64,000 bases of DNA from an uncultured Prevotellaceae bacterium (GTDB taxonomy: Bacteria; Bacteroidota; Bacteroidia; Bacteroidales; Bacteroidaceae). Where the stretch lies: positions 1-64,000 of the forward strand of contig CAMVLT010000016.1 of assembly GCA_947168395.1 (NCBI GenBank), given 5' to 3'. Made by a program: the position numbers and the translations under genes. Below, piece by piece: positions 43,878 to 53,757 of this stretch. The notes beneath the pieces are model-generated. The model was not told the DNA's origin. It saw only the letters and a program-made list of their open reading frames with translations, and made no database searches. Each line of letters starts with the position of its first letter. The first letter of the stretch is position 1.

Positions 43878-46748
43878 ATGGATTACAATTTCAGAGAGAT
43901 TGAAAAGAAATGGCAAAAGCGGTGGGTAGAAAACAAGACCTACCGCGTAGTGGAGGACAAAAACAAGAAGAAGTTCTACGTGCTGAACATGTTCCCTTAT
44001 CCCAGTGGAGCAGGCCTGCATGTGGGTCATCCGTTGGGCTATATAGCCAGCGACATCTATGCCCGCTACAAGCGTCAGCAGGGCTACAACGTGCTGAACC
44101 CGATGGGTTACGATGCCTACGGACTGCCCGCTGAGCAATATGCCATACAGACGGGTCAGCACCCTGAGAAGACCACGTTCGAGAACATCGACCGCTACCG
44201 CTCACAGTTGGATAAGATTGGATTCTGCTTTGACTGGGAGCGCGAAGTGCGCACTTGCGACCCCATCTACTACAAGTGGACGCAGTGGGCTTTCCAGCGC
44301 ATGTTCAAGAGTTACTACAGCACAGCTTCACACAAGGCCCAGCCTACCATCAAGCTCATTGAGCACTTCGAGCTGATGGGTACCGAGAACTGCAATGCTC
44401 TGGGTACTGAGGAACTGCATTTCACGGCCTCCGACTGGCACAACTTCTCGGAGAAGAAGAAGCAGGAGGTGCTGATGAACTACCGCATTGCCTATCTGGC
44501 TGATACGATGGTGAACTGGTGTCCGAAACTGGGAACCGTTCTTGCCAACGACGAGGTGGTAGATGGCGTCAGCGTTCGCGGCGGCTACCCTGTGGTGCAG
44601 AAGAAGATGCGCCAGTGGTGCCTGCGTGTGAGTGCCTACGCTCAGCGACTGCTGGACGGACTGGAGGAGATTGACTGGACGGACTCGCTGAAGGAGACGC
44701 AACGCAACTGGATTGGTCGCTCGGAGGGTACGGAAGTCTATTTCAAAGTAGCAAATGACCCCTCCCGCTCGGGAGAGGACGAGGAGGGTTTCACCATCTT
44801 CACCACCCGTGCCGATACGATGTTCGGCGTGACGTTCATGGTGCTGGCTCCTGAGTCGGAGTTGGTGGCAAAACTGACCACACCTGAGCAGAAGGAGGAG
44901 GTAGAAAAATACCTTGACTACGTGAAGAAGCGCACAGAGCGTGACCGTCAGATGGACCATAAGGTGACGGGTGTGTTCTCTGGCAGCTATGCTATCAATC
45001 CGTTTACGGACGAGAAAATACCCATCTGGATTGCTGAATACGTGCTGGCGGGTTATGGTACGGGTGCTATCATGGCCGTTCCTGCTCACGATAGCCGTGA
45101 CTATGCCTTCGCCAAGCACTTCAACCTGCCCATCATCCCGCTCATTGAGGGTGCCGACGTCAGCGAAGAGAGCTACGACGCCAAGGAGGGTATCATGTGT
45201 AACTCGGCCAGCTCGAAATTCAGCCTCAACGGTTTGACCGTCAAAGAGGCCATCGCTGCCACTAAGAAGTTCGTGACGGAGCAGGGCTTGGGTCGTGTGA
45301 AGGTGAACTACCGTTTGCGTGATGCCATTTTCTCGCGTCAGCGTTACTGGGGTGAGCCGTTCCCTGTTTACTACAAGGACAATATGCCCTACATGATACC
45401 CAAAGAGTGCCTGCCCTTAGAGTTGCCCGAGATTGACAAGTACCAGCCTACAGAGACGGGCGAGCCCCCATTGGGTCGTGCCAAGAAGTGGGCTTGGGAC
45501 ACCAAGACAGACAGTGTGGTCGATAATTCTCTTATCGACAACAAGAGCGTATTCCCCTTGGAGCTGAACACGATGCCTGGTTTTGCAGGCTCCTCGGCTT
45601 ACTATCTGCGCTATATGGACCCCAAGAACGAGAAGGCTCTCGTGAACAAGGATATTGATGAGTACTGGCGCAATGTTGACCTCTATGTAGGCGGTACTGA
45701 GCATGCTACGGGTCACTTGATTTACAGCCGCTTCTGGAACAAGTTCCTCTATGACTCAGGCTACTCTTGCGAGGACGAGCCGTTCAAGAAACTGGTGAAC
45801 CAGGGTATGATTCAGGGCCGTTCCAACTTCGTGTATCGCATTGAGGATGAGGGTCAGGACAAGGGTAAGTTTGTCAGCGTAGGCTTGAAGGACAAGTACA
45901 CTACAACACCCATTCATGTCGATGTGAACATCGTTTCGGCTGATGTGCTCGACATTGAGGCCTTCAAGGCTTGGCGCCCTGAGTACGAGAATGCTGAGTT
46001 CATTCTCGAAAACGGCCAGTACAAGTGCGGCTGGGCCATCGAAAAGATGTCGAAGTCGATGTTCAACGTTGTCAATCCCGACATGATTGTTGAAAAATAC
46101 GGTGCCGACACCCTGCGTCTCTACGAGATGTTCCTCGGCCCTGTAGAGCAGAGCAAGCCTTGGGACACCAACGGCATTGACGGTTGCCACCGCTTCCTTC
46201 GCAAGTTCTGGAACCTCGTCAGTTCAGTATGTTGCGATGATATCGCAACAAACGGGACTACAAACGGGACTACAGCAACCGCCGACAACCTGAAGAGCGT
46301 CCACAAGCTCATCAAGAAGGTGACGCAGGACATCGAGAACTTCTCGTATAACACCTCCATCTCGGCCTTCATGATTTGTGTGAACGAGCTGACGCAGCAG
46401 AAGTGTAAGAACCGTGAGTTGCTGCAGACGCTGGTAGTGCTTATCGCTCCGTTTGCTCCGCATATCGCTGAGGAACTGTGGGAGATGATGGGCGGCGAAG
46501 GCAGCGTCTGTGATGCTCAGTGGCCGAAGTGGGACGAGCAGTACTTGGTGGAGAACACCGTCAAGCTGGGTGTCGCCTTCAACGGCAAGACCCGCCTGGA
46601 AATGGAGTTCGCCGCCGATGCCGACAACAAGACCATCGAGGAAGCTGTGCTTGCCGACGAACGTGCCAAAAAGTATCTTGAGGGCTTCCAGGTGGCAAAG
46701 GTTATCATCGTCCCTAAGCGTATGGTGAACATCGTGCTGAAGAAATAA
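43878..46748 (+). CDS. leuS: Leucyl-tRNA synthetase
   Basis: A 956-residue class I synthetase. The HIGH motif is [10 protein letters not shown] near residues 47-56 and the KMSKS motif is EKMSKSMFN near 721. The CP1 editing domain (about 230-430) has the [13 protein letters not shown] and [15 protein letters not shown] segments used to clear mischarged amino acids. Two short insertions look like decoded repeats: [12 protein letters not shown] near 294-305, from a GC-rich palindrome, and [18 protein letters not shown] near 785-803, from a GTTGCGAT palindrome plus a 12-bp tandem. Both fall in variable places, so function is probably kept. The YitT gene starts on the base after its stop. Confidence 0.97.
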   Translation: MDYNFREIEKKWQKRWVENKTYRVVEDKNKKKFYVLNMFPYPSGAGLHVGHPLGYIASDIYARYKRQQGYNVLNPMGYDAYGLPAEQYAIQTGQHPEKTTFENIDRYRSQLDKIGFCFDWEREVRTCDPIYYKWTQWAFQRMFKSYYSTASHKAQPTIKLIEHFELMGTENCNALGTEELHFTASDWHNFSEKKKQEVLMNYRIAYLADTMVNWCPKLGTVLANDEVVDGVSVRGGYPVVQKKMRQWCLRVSAYAQRLLDGLEEIDWTDSLKETQRNWIGRSEGTEVYFKVANDPSRSGEDEEGFTIFTTRADTMFGVTFMVLAPESELVAKLTTPEQKEEVEKYLDYVKKRTERDRQMDHKVTGVFSGSYAINPFTDEKIPIWIAEYVLAGYGTGAIMAVPAHDSRDYAFAKHFNLPIIPLIEGADVSEESYDAKEGIMCNSASSKFSLNGLTVKEAIAATKKFVTEQGLGRVKVNYRLRDAIFSRQRYWGEPFPVYYKDNMPYMIPKECLPLELPEIDKYQPTETGEPPLGRAKKWAWDTKTDSVVDNSLIDNKSVFPLELNTMPGFAGSSAYYLRYMDPKNEKALVNKDIDEYWRNVDLYVGGTEHATGHLIYSRFWNKFLYDSGYSCEDEPFKKLVNQGMIQGRSNFVYRIEDEGQDKGKFVSVGLKDKYTTTPIHVDVNIVSADVLDIEAFKAWRPEYENAEFILENGQYKCGWAIEKMSKSMFNVVNPDMIVEKYGADTLRLYEMFLGPVEQSKPWDTNGIDGCHRFLRKFWNLVSSVCCDDIATNGTTNGTTATADNLKSVHKLIKKVTQDIENFSYNTSISAFMICVNELTQQKCKNRELLQTLVVLIAPFAPHIAEELWEMMGGEGSVCDAQWPKWDEQYLVENTVKLGVAFNGKTRLEMEFAADADNKTIEEAVLADERAKKYLEGFQVAKVIIVPKRMVNIVLKK
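44758..44788. repeat. GC-rich palindromic element inside leuS
   Basis: ACCCCTCCCG, CT, CGGGAGAGG, then ACGAGGAGGG. It has the same CCCCTCCCG..CGGGAG core as the element in lgt and encodes [11 protein letters not shown] in frame. Confidence 0.65.
46231..46249. repeat. 19-nt palindrome GTTGCGAT-N3-ATCGCAAC (leuS copy)
   Basis: It has the same arms as 28263-28281, with GAT as spacer. It lies in frame within leuS and is followed by two copies of ACGGGACTACAA-like sequence (46252-46275). Confidence 0.7.
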
Positions 46749-47708
46749 ATGACAATAAACCACAAATTGATACTCAAGGAGGTCGGGGATTATGTCGGCA
46801 TAACCCTCGGCCTCTTATTGTACACGTTCGGCTTCACGTTCTTCCTGATGCCCTACGAGATTGTCACGGGCGGCGTTTCTGGTATTGGTGCTATCGTTTA
46901 CTATGCCACACGTTTCCCCATCAGCTACACCTATTTTCTTATCAATGGCCTGTTGCTGATTGTGGGTCTGAAGATTTTAGGCTGGAAGTTCCTGACCAAG
47001 ACCATCTATGCCATCCTGATGCTGACGCTACTGTTAGGATTGGCCCAGGAAATCATACCCAAAGACGAAGCAGGCAACTTCATCAAAATCTTAGGTAAGG
47101 GCCAGGCCTTTATGTCGTTGGTCATCGGCTGTATGATGACGGGTACGGCATTGGCCATCGTCTTCCTAAACAATGGCTCCACGGGTGGTACTGACATTAT
47201 TGCCGCTTCCGTCAACAAGTTCCGCAACGTCTCGTTAGGCACCGTACTGATGTTCGTTGACCTCATCGTCATAGGCTCCTGTCTGTTCATTCCGCAGTTT
47301 GGCGACACCTTGGAACGCATCCACAAGATTGTGTTTGGCTTCTGCACGATGGTCATCGAAAACTTCATGCTCGACTATGTGATGAACCGTCGCCGTCAGT
47401 CTGTGCAGTTCTTCATTTTCTCAAAGAAGTGGCAAGAGATAGCCAACGCCCTCGGCACCAAGACCGATCATGGAGTCACCATACTCAACGGTCATGGCTG
47501 GTACACAGGACAAGAGCGCAAAGTCATCTGTCTGTTGGCACGAAAGAGTGAGTCAACCTACATTTTCCGTCTTATCAAGATGATTGACCCTAATGCCTTC
47601 GTTTCTCAAAGTGCTGTAATCGGCGTCTATGGCGAAGGATTCGATGAAATGAAAGTGAAGGTGAAACCCACCCCCATCCCCTCCCAAACGGAAGGGGAGA
47701 ATAAATAG
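46749..47708 (+). CDS. YitT family membrane protein
   Basis: A 319-residue protein with five to six N-terminal hydrophobic helices (from [20 protein letters not shown]) and a cytoplasmic C-terminal DUF2179 domain ([30 protein letters not shown]). [12 protein letters not shown] and [13 protein letters not shown] are family signatures. It is a putative transporter of unknown substrate. The start codon touches the leuS stop. After the conserved end ([12 protein letters not shown]) the tail [14 protein letters not shown] is encoded by a GC-rich palindromic repeat, which thus supplied the last residues just before the stop codon. Confidence 0.92.
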   Translation: MTINHKLILKEVGDYVGITLGLLLYTFGFTFFLMPYEIVTGGVSGIGAIVYYATRFPISYTYFLINGLLLIVGLKILGWKFLTKTIYAILMLTLLLGLAQEIIPKDEAGNFIKILGKGQAFMSLVIGCMMTGTALAIVFLNNGSTGGTDIIAASVNKFRNVSLGTVLMFVDLIVIGSCLFIPQFGDTLERIHKIVFGFCTMVIENFMLDYVMNRRRQSVQFFIFSKKWQEIANALGTKTDHGVTILNGHGWYTGQERKVICLLARKSESTYIFRLIKMIDPNAFVSQSAVIGVYGEGFDEMKVKVKPTPIPSQTEGENK

Positions 47709-47794
47709 TAAAAACTATAAAAACAGATATGAATAATAAACAAAACATAATAGTAAATAATCTCCCCTCCTGCACGGAAGGGGAAGGGGGTGGG
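47667..47794. repeat. Pair of GC-rich palindromic elements bounding the YitT-rdgB junction
   Basis: Left copy 47667-47700 is CCCACCCCC, AT, CCCCTCCC, AAAC, GGAAGGGGAGA; right copy 47762-47794 is CTCCCCTCC, TGCAC, GGAAGGGG, AA, GGGGGTGGG. They are inverted to each other. The left one encodes the YitT tail, the right one the RdgB N-terminus; the AT-rich middle holds the YitT stop and the rdgB start. Confidence 0.78.
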
Positions 47795-48397
47795 TACATC
47801 GTATTCGCAACCAACAACCAGCACAAGCTGAGTGAAATCCGACAAATCTTAGGAGATAGCATAAAGGTGCTCTCCTTGAACGACATCGGCTGCAATGTTG
47901 ACATTCCTGAAACGGGCGACACACTTGAAGCCAACGCCCTGCAGAAGGCACAGTACGTCTACGACCACTACCACGTTGACGTATTTGCCGATGACACCGG
48001 CTTAGAGGTAGAAGCCCTCAACGGTGCTCCTGGAGTCTACAGCGCCCGCTATGCCGCTGTTGGCTGTGCTGCAACGCCGTCGCAGCCAAAAGACCATGAT
48101 TCCGAGGCCAATATGACCCGCCTGCTCCACGAATTAGGAGAAAATAACAATCGCCGTGCAAGATTTCGCACGGTTATTGCGTTAATACAACAAGGACAGG
48201 TGCATGAGTTCGAGGGCATCGTCAACGGCCAGATCATCCGTGAACGCAGGGGAGGGGAGGGCTTCGGCTATGACCCTATCTTCCAGCCTGACGGCTACGA
48301 CCAGACGTTTGCCGAGTTAGGTCTCGACATTAAGAACCAAATCAGCCATCGTGCCCGAGCTACAGCTAAACTGGCCGATTATCTGTTAAACAAATAA
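47729..48397 (+). CDS. rdgB: Non-canonical purine NTP pyrophosphatase (RdgB/HAM1)
   Basis: A 222-residue enzyme that hydrolyses dITP, ITP and XTP to monophosphates, keeping damaged purines out of DNA and RNA. The family core starts at [15 protein letters not shown] (residue 24), then [24 protein letters not shown] near 89-112 and [12 protein letters not shown] near 172. The first 23 residues ([20 protein letters not shown] and on) are not part of the family and are largely encoded by a palindromic repeat. An alternative start in the repeat (GTG at 47788) would give a near-normal N-terminus. porZ follows 4 bp after its stop. Confidence 0.95.
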   Translation: MNNKQNIIVNNLPSCTEGEGGGYIVFATNNQHKLSEIRQILGDSIKVLSLNDIGCNVDIPETGDTLEANALQKAQYVYDHYHVDVFADDTGLEVEALNGAPGVYSARYAAVGCAATPSQPKDHDSEANMTRLLHELGENNNRRARFRTVIALIQQGQVHEFEGIVNGQIIRERRGGEGFGYDPIFQPDGYDQTFAELGLDIKNQISHRARATAKLADYLLNK

Positions 48398-48401
48398 CAT
48401 T

Positions 48402-50309
48402 ATGAGAAGAGTCGCACTCGTTACATTGCTTATTCTGCAATGCCATATTTTGTCAGCACAAGTCGGCACCTGGCGTGCCTATATGTCGTACTATGAACCG
48501 CAGCAGATAGTGAAGGCCGACAACTATCTATTCGTACTGGCCAGCAACGATTTGTACCAGTATAACATGAACGACCAATCTATCACCACCTACGACAAAA
48601 TCAACGGTCTGAGCGACTCCTACATCACCCATATTGCCTGGAACAAACAGGTCAAGCGCCTCATTGCCATTTATAAGGATGCCAACATCGACCTCGTTGA
48701 CCTTAACGGCGACATCACAAACATCTCGTCGCTCTACAGCAAGACGATGACAGACGACAAAACCATCGACAGTCTCACCATCGACGGACAATACGCCTAC
48801 CTCTATGCCCGCTTCGGCATTGTAAAAGTCAACATGCAACGGGCGGAAATCAGCGACACCTATACCAAGAACCATCCGGAATATCCGCACAACCTGCCAA
48901 CATTCGACCGCAGCGACTACGATAAATACATTTCATTAGTATCGACACTGAAGCCCGACGGACCCAAATACAACTACTTCTACGAGTCGAAATTTGCTGC
49001 GGGCAAGCTCTACACAACAGGCGGCTACTTTCTGTCAGGCGTAGGTGATTTTGAGCGGCCTGGAGCGGTACAAGTGTGGAACGGCAATGACTGGCTCGTC
49101 TATGACGACCGCTTAGACAGTATCACGGGTTACCAATACATCGACATCAACTGCATCGACTTCGACCCCACAGATCCTTCCCACGTAGCTGCAGGAGGCC
49201 GATGTGGCTTGTATGAGTTCAAGAACGGACACCTGCTGAAATACCACAACCAGCAGAACAGTCTGCTACGTGGTGCCGTTGACGACAACAATGAGTTAGG
49301 CAATGACTATACGCTTGTCAACGGAATTAAATACGACAGCAACGGCAACCTCTGGGTGCTCAACAACCAATCCAAGGAACGTAATATCCTGATGCTCACA
49401 AAGGATGGAAAATGGGAAAACCACTATCAGCAGGAATTATCCAACACCAGCAATGTGAGCTACTCCGGCTTGCGCTCCATGATAATTGACAGTCGTGGAC
49501 TCCTGTGGTTTGTCAATTCACACTGGAGCAATCCTGCCCTCTTCTGTTACGACATGAGCAGCAACGTGCTGATGAAGTACAACACTTTTGTCAATCAGGA
49601 CGGCACAAGCTATGAAGTGACCAACGTCTACTGCGTCTGTGAAGACTTGGAGGGCAACATCTGGATGGGTACCAATCAAGGACCCTTTATGGTACAGAAG
49701 AGTGAGGTAGGGCAGGCGAGTGTCACTTTCCAGCAGATTAAAGTACCACGCAACGATGGCAGCGACTATGCCGACTACCTGCTCAGCGGCGTCAGCACCA
49801 GTAGCATTGCCGTCGATGGTGGAGGTCGCAAGTGGTTCTGCACCAACGGTGCCGGAGCCTTCCTTATCAGCGCCGATAACCTGACGCAGTTGCAATACTT
49901 CACAACAGCCAATTCGAAACTCCTCTCTGATAACATCACCTCCGTCTCCATCAATAATGAGACAGGCGAAGTATTTTTCCTGACCGAGAATGGCCTTTGT
50001 TCCTACATGAGCGATGCTTCCGTCTCGAACTCGTCCATGAGCAAGGATAATGTCTACGCCTATCCGAATCCTGTCACGCACGACTTTACAGGTTTAATCA
50101 CCATTGTCGGTCTTTCGCTCAATGCTGACGTGAAGATTCTCTCGACAAGCGGCAAACTCATTGCAGAAGGTCGCAGCAACGGCGGTACCTTCACTTGGGA
50201 CGGTTGTGACCGTGATGGCAAGAAAGTGGCTTCTGGTGTCTATATGGTAGCCACAGCCACTTCCGATGGCAGCAAAGGCACGGTCTGCAAAATCGCCATC
50301 ATCAGATAA
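48402..50309 (+). CDS. porZ: PorZ-like type IX secretion system protein
   Basis: A 635-residue secreted protein with a signal peptide (about 1-19). The start of the mature part, QVGTWRAYMSYYEPQQIVKA, and the many propeller blades (LYQYNMNDQSITTYDKINGLSD, then repeats to about residue 530) match PorZ, a cell-surface beta-propeller that helps deliver anionic LPS to type IX cargo. The C-terminus (YAYPNPVTHDFTGLITI through WDGCDRDGKKVASGVYMV) is a type IX sorting-type domain. This fits the sorting tail on the GH30 enzyme. It follows rdgB by 4 bp, and the next gene is convergent 6 bp away. A generic two-component-type propeller is the alternative. Confidence 0.83.
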   Translation: MRRVALVTLLILQCHILSAQVGTWRAYMSYYEPQQIVKADNYLFVLASNDLYQYNMNDQSITTYDKINGLSDSYITHIAWNKQVKRLIAIYKDANIDLVDLNGDITNISSLYSKTMTDDKTIDSLTIDGQYAYLYARFGIVKVNMQRAEISDTYTKNHPEYPHNLPTFDRSDYDKYISLVSTLKPDGPKYNYFYESKFAAGKLYTTGGYFLSGVGDFERPGAVQVWNGNDWLVYDDRLDSITGYQYIDINCIDFDPTDPSHVAAGGRCGLYEFKNGHLLKYHNQQNSLLRGAVDDNNELGNDYTLVNGIKYDSNGNLWVLNNQSKERNILMLTKDGKWENHYQQELSNTSNVSYSGLRSMIIDSRGLLWFVNSHWSNPALFCYDMSSNVLMKYNTFVNQDGTSYEVTNVYCVCEDLEGNIWMGTNQGPFMVQKSEVGQASVTFQQIKVPRNDGSDYADYLLSGVSTSSIAVDGGGRKWFCTNGAGAFLISADNLTQLQYFTTANSKLLSDNITSVSINNETGEVFFLTENGLCSYMSDASVSNSSMSKDNVYAYPNPVTHDFTGLITIVGLSLNADVKILSTSGKLIAEGRSNGGTFTWDGCDRDGKKVASGVYMVATATSDGSKGTVCKIAIIR

Positions 50310-50315
50310 GCCTCA

Positions 50316-51905
50316 CTAATAGTCAGTAATGATGGTCTCGTGCGGCTTGAAAAGCGAGTCAATAAGACTACGGTCCTTATGGTTGTGATTGAAGTCAACA
50401 CCCGCCAAGTCAAACAATAAATAAGGTATATCTGCACTACAGAACTTCCGTCTTGCTGATGCATGGATGCGCTGGTGCTGCTCAGCATGGTGCGCTATAT
50501 AGCTGTCGCTACACCAAATCATCATGGGTATATGGTAAACGTTACGCAGCGTCTCCTCATCTTGCTCACCGCTGAAAGCACGCCCATAGTTCTGCTCACT
50601 TCCGTCATATATCTGCTCACCATGATCCGATAAATAGATGACCACAGCATCGGTTTTTCGGAAACTGTCGATAATCATACCCAACACGTAGTCATTGTAT
50701 CGTGTCGCATTATCGTACTCAGCCACCTGCTGACGCTGGCTTTCACTCAAGTCACTACGCTGAATATCTGAACCACTGAACACCCCGTGACTGGCTGGAT
50801 AACGGCGGGCAGCGTTGAAATGCTGGCCTTGCAGATGGATAATGTTCAGCGAACGATGCGCTGTCAAGAACTGCTTACGGCAGGAGCTGATGAAGTTGCC
50901 GTCGTACTCCTTCGTTTCCGTATTCCTGTAATCAAAGCAATGGTCGTTGATATACGTCGGATTCAGAAAGTAACCGCAACTGTAATCCAGCGAACCACCC
51001 GAAGACCGCGTATATTGATTGTCGAAATAAGCCACACCATAATGCGCCTTCTTCATCACAGCAGGCATCAGCACATATTGGCTGCTGTCTGCCTGGTCAG
51101 TCTCACATCCCTTCAGCGTAAAAAGATAGCGCATGGCGTAGTCTGTTCCATTAGTAGGCGTATGCACATCCGTGAAGACAGTCAGTCTTCCTTCAGCCTG
51201 CTCACGTTCCATCAGTGGCGATGTTTTGAGACCATAACCATAAAGACTGGAATGGGTTCTGTTGAACGATTCACCTATCACCAACACTATCACAGGAGCT
51301 TGCTCCTTTTCAGGATAGGCATACACCTCAATATCGTCAATCGCCTGCTTCATCAATGCTATCTCACCGTGCTTCTGCTGCACAAAGCTGACTGACATCA
51401 CCAACTCATTAACGGTATTCTGACCAATAGGGAAAGGTAGAGGGAGCAATGTCACGATAAACAAAACTGCTGACACTAAAACAGGCCACAGTTTAACACG
51501 GTTTCTGGCAGGACGCAATATCCAGAGTAATAACCCATAAACCGCTGCAACGGCTGCTAAAAACAGCAAGGTACCTGCCGACCATACGTACGTCTGAAAG
51601 AACTCGCTGACCTCACGCCCATTCGTCTGAAGTATCAGCGTCAGGATGCCTGGGTCGAACCTCGATTCAAAGAATACAAACGTGAAAGTCTCTACAATAA
51701 ATAATAGGTATGCAATGGTGAACACCGTCGTGCGACCCCATGCACTTCGCTTTGTCAACCACCATGCCACCAACACATAGAACAACGACTGGACAAAAGC
51801 ACCCGCAAAGAGCAGCTTGGCAAAATGACGAGGTTCATAACCTACTGGTATGCACAACAGCAGCGTACACACCAACACCCATAAAACATCGCCCCACCTC
51901 TTCAC
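50316..51905 (-). CDS. Phosphoethanolamine transferase (sulfatase fold)
   Basis: A 529-residue membrane enzyme of the EptA/CptA type. About five N-terminal helices (to about residue 170) are followed by a periplasmic sulfatase-like domain: VIVLVIGESFNRTHSSLYGY near 204, the probable nucleophile threonine in HTPTNGTDYAMRY near 248, and VIYLSDHGEQIYDG near 449 for metal binding. It probably adds phosphoethanolamine to lipid A or another surface glycan. The start codon is GTG at 51905 (an ATG two bases upstream is out of frame). It is downstream of nadA across a T-rich repeat. Confidence 0.9.
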   Translation of the reverse strand: MKRWGDVLWVLVCTLLLCIPVGYEPRHFAKLLFAGAFVQSLFYVLVAWWLTKRSAWGRTTVFTIAYLLFIVETFTFVFFESRFDPGILTLILQTNGREVSEFFQTYVWSAGTLLFLAAVAAVYGLLLWILRPARNRVKLWPVLVSAVLFIVTLLPLPFPIGQNTVNELVMSVSFVQQKHGEIALMKQAIDDIEVYAYPEKEQAPVIVLVIGESFNRTHSSLYGYGLKTSPLMEREQAEGRLTVFTDVHTPTNGTDYAMRYLFTLKGCETDQADSSQYVLMPAVMKKAHYGVAYFDNQYTRSSGGSLDYSCGYFLNPTYINDHCFDYRNTETKEYDGNFISSCRKQFLTAHRSLNIIHLQGQHFNAARRYPASHGVFSGSDIQRSDLSESQRQQVAEYDNATRYNDYVLGMIIDSFRKTDAVVIYLSDHGEQIYDGSEQNYGRAFSGEQDEETLRNVYHIPMMIWCSDSYIAHHAEQHQRIHASARRKFCSADIPYLLFDLAGVDFNHNHKDRSLIDSLFKPHETIITDY

Positions 51906-51906
51906 A

Positions 51907-51958
51907 TTTTACTTTTTTACCCTTTTACCTTTCTACTTTTTTACCTTTTTACCTTTCA
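51907..51958. repeat. T-rich TTTTTACC tandem tract
   Basis: About 50 bp made of TTTTTACCTTTTTAC-like units of 9-11 bp between nadA and the transferase gene. It is the complement of the GTAAAAA tract at 7226-7270. Confidence 0.65.
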
Positions 51959-51959
51959 C

Positions 51960-52907
51960 TCAACTCAGTTCCAGCATCCGCTCAATGGGCTTCACAGCTT
52001 CACGGGCTATCTCTGGGTCAACCTCTACGGCTGGCTCTCCATTCTTCAGACAGTTGTAAATCTTCTCAAGCGTGTTCAATTTCATGTACTGACATTCGTT
52101 GCATGAACACTCCAGTCCGCTCTCCGATATTTCAGGAGGAACAGGAATAAACTCCTTACCAGGACAAGTGCGCTGCATCTCATGCAGAATACCTGCCTCG
52201 GTAGCTACGATGAACTGCGTGGCATCGCTCTCCTGCGCATATTTCAGCATGGTAGCCGTACTACCCTTCACGTCGGCCAAAGCCAATACAGGCCCTTTAC
52301 ACTCCAAATGAGCCATCACAACAGCCTCTGGGTACTGATTCTTCAGCTCAATGATTTTGGCGGCTGAGAAACGTTCGTGAACATGACAACCACCATTCCA
52401 CAACAGCATATTACGTCCTGTCACCTCATTGATATAGCTGCCTAAGTTATAGTCGGGCCCGAAAATCAGCTTTGCATCCTTCGGCAACTGATTCACTACT
52501 TTCTTGGCATTGCCCGAAGTCACCACCACATCTGTAAGTGCCTTCACGGCAGCTGTCGTGTTGACATACGAAATAACCTGATAGCCGGGATGCTCCTCCT
52601 TGAACTTCTGCAAGTCCTCAGCCTTACAGGAGTCAGCTAATGAACAACCAGCTTCCAAGTCAGGACAAAGCACTGTCTTGTCAGGCGATAACAACTTGCA
52701 GGTCTCAGCCATGAAGTGTACGCCACACATCACCATCACTTTCGCATCCGTCTCGGCAGCCTTGCGTGCCAAAGCCAACGAGTCGCCAACGAAGTCGGCC
52801 ACATCCTGAACATCACCCACTGTGTAGTAGTGAGCCAGAATAATGGCATCCTTCTCCTGGCACATTCTGCGAATCTCAGCCTTCAAACTATCCTTTTTCA
52901 ACATCAC
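51960..52907 (-). CDS. nadA: Quinolinate synthase A
   Basis: A 315-residue [4Fe-4S] enzyme that condenses iminoaspartate with dihydroxyacetone phosphate to quinolinate in NAD synthesis. The triplicated domains are visible: ILAHYYTVGDVQDVADFVGD near residue 24, VMVMCGVHFMAETCKLLSP near 78, LEAGCSLADSC near 103, and ECSCNECQYM near 272. Three of these cysteines bind the cluster. No nadB or nadC lies in the window. Its start faces the candidate replication origin, and it diverges from rbfA. Confidence 0.96.
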   Translation of the reverse strand: MMLKKDSLKAEIRRMCQEKDAIILAHYYTVGDVQDVADFVGDSLALARKAAETDAKVMVMCGVHFMAETCKLLSPDKTVLCPDLEAGCSLADSCKAEDLQKFKEEHPGYQVISYVNTTAAVKALTDVVVTSGNAKKVVNQLPKDAKLIFGPDYNLGSYINEVTGRNMLLWNGGCHVHERFSAAKIIELKNQYPEAVVMAHLECKGPVLALADVKGSTATMLKYAQESDATQFIVATEAGILHEMQRTCPGKEFIPVPPEISESGLECSCNECQYMKLNTLEKIYNCLKNGEPAVEVDPEIAREAVKPIERMLELS

Positions 52908-53088
52908 AATATTATTTTATTTTTTTCTTTTCTTTTTGAAATAAATAGAAATAAGTAGGATGATATGACGTTGATACGTGCAAAACTTTCTGTCCTTTTT
53001 CTTTCGTATTTGTTTATCAACCCGTGGTTTTCCTATGTCCACATGCTTTGTTGATTCTAACTCGTTGACCCTTCGTTACGTTCGTCAC

Positions 53089-53274
53089 TTATCCACAATT
53101 TCTAATTTCGGTGCAAAATTACTAAGTTTATATCTTTTTCCATCAAAAATCTGTGGAAAAGTTGCTGAAAACATGCAAATAACTCTGTGAATATCCTCCA
53201 TTCCCTTGTTGCGCTTTTGATATCCACAACTTTTTCGGAAGTTATCCACATAGTTATCCACACTGTTATTCACA
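53089..53274. other. Cluster of DnaA boxes, candidate replication origin
   Basis: Within 186 bp there are three perfect TTATCCACA boxes (53089-53097, 53242-53250, 53254-53262), one TTATTCACA (53266-53274), one ATATCCACA (53220-53228), one inverted TTTTCCACA (53152-53160) and a weaker inverted ATATTCACA (53186-53194). The gap (52908-53421) between divergent nadA and rbfA has no gene, and an AT-rich stretch (about 53297-53330) lies just to the right and could be the unwinding element. Confidence 0.75.
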
Positions 53275-53378
53275 TAAAATCTTGGCTCCAGATTGCTAAT
53301 TGCCAATTTATAATTGATAATTTTTGCGGCAGCATCAATTTTTTCACTTTTCACTCTCCACTTTTCACTTTATTTCCG

Positions 53379-53386
53379 TATCTTTG
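53379..53386 (+). promoter_or_regulatory. -7 box for rbfA operon
   Basis: TATCTTTG, 35 bp before the rbfA ATG. Confidence 0.65.
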
Positions 53387-53421
53387 CACCGTAAAACCAT
53401 ATAGATAAAAAGAATAACGAT

Positions 53422-53757
53422 ATGCAAGAAACAAGACAAAACAAAATCGCACGGCTGTTGCAGAAGGAGCTCAGCGTGATATTCCAGCAGCAGACTCGGT
53501 CTATGCACGGAGTGATGGTCAGCGTAACACGTACCAAAATCTCACCCGACCTCAGCGTCTGCACGGCTTATCTGAGCATCTTCCCCTCTGAAAAGAGCGC
53601 CGAGTTGCTTGGCAACATCGAGCAGAACCTGAAGTCTATCCGCTATGCCCTGGGGCAGCGTGTAGGAGGACAGTTACGCATCGTACCCGAACTACGCTTC
53701 TTCCTCGACGACTCGTTGGACTACATCGAACGGATTGATGAGCTGCTGAAGAAATGA
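53422..53757 (+). CDS. rbfA: 30S ribosome-binding factor A
   Basis: A 111-residue KH-fold protein that assists 16S rRNA 5'-end maturation and 30S assembly. TRQNKIARLLQKELSVIFQQ opens it, SVTRTKISPDLSVCTAYLSI follows, and LRIVPELRFFLDDSLDY ends the core. Full length and cytoplasmic. First gene after the candidate origin, with its own -7 box. Its stop overlaps the start of the permease gene (ATGA). Confidence 0.96.
   Translation: MQETRQNKIARLLQKELSVIFQQQTRSMHGVMVSVTRTKISPDLSVCTAYLSIFPSEKSAELLGNIEQNLKSIRYALGQRVGGQLRIVPELRFFLDDSLDYIERIDELLKK

Noticed and set aside
48154..48173. CCGTGC..GCACGG hairpin inside rdgB, considered as another inserted palindrome
   Set aside because: The encoded [11 protein letters not shown] segment belongs to the conserved RdgB family sequence, so it is not an insertion.
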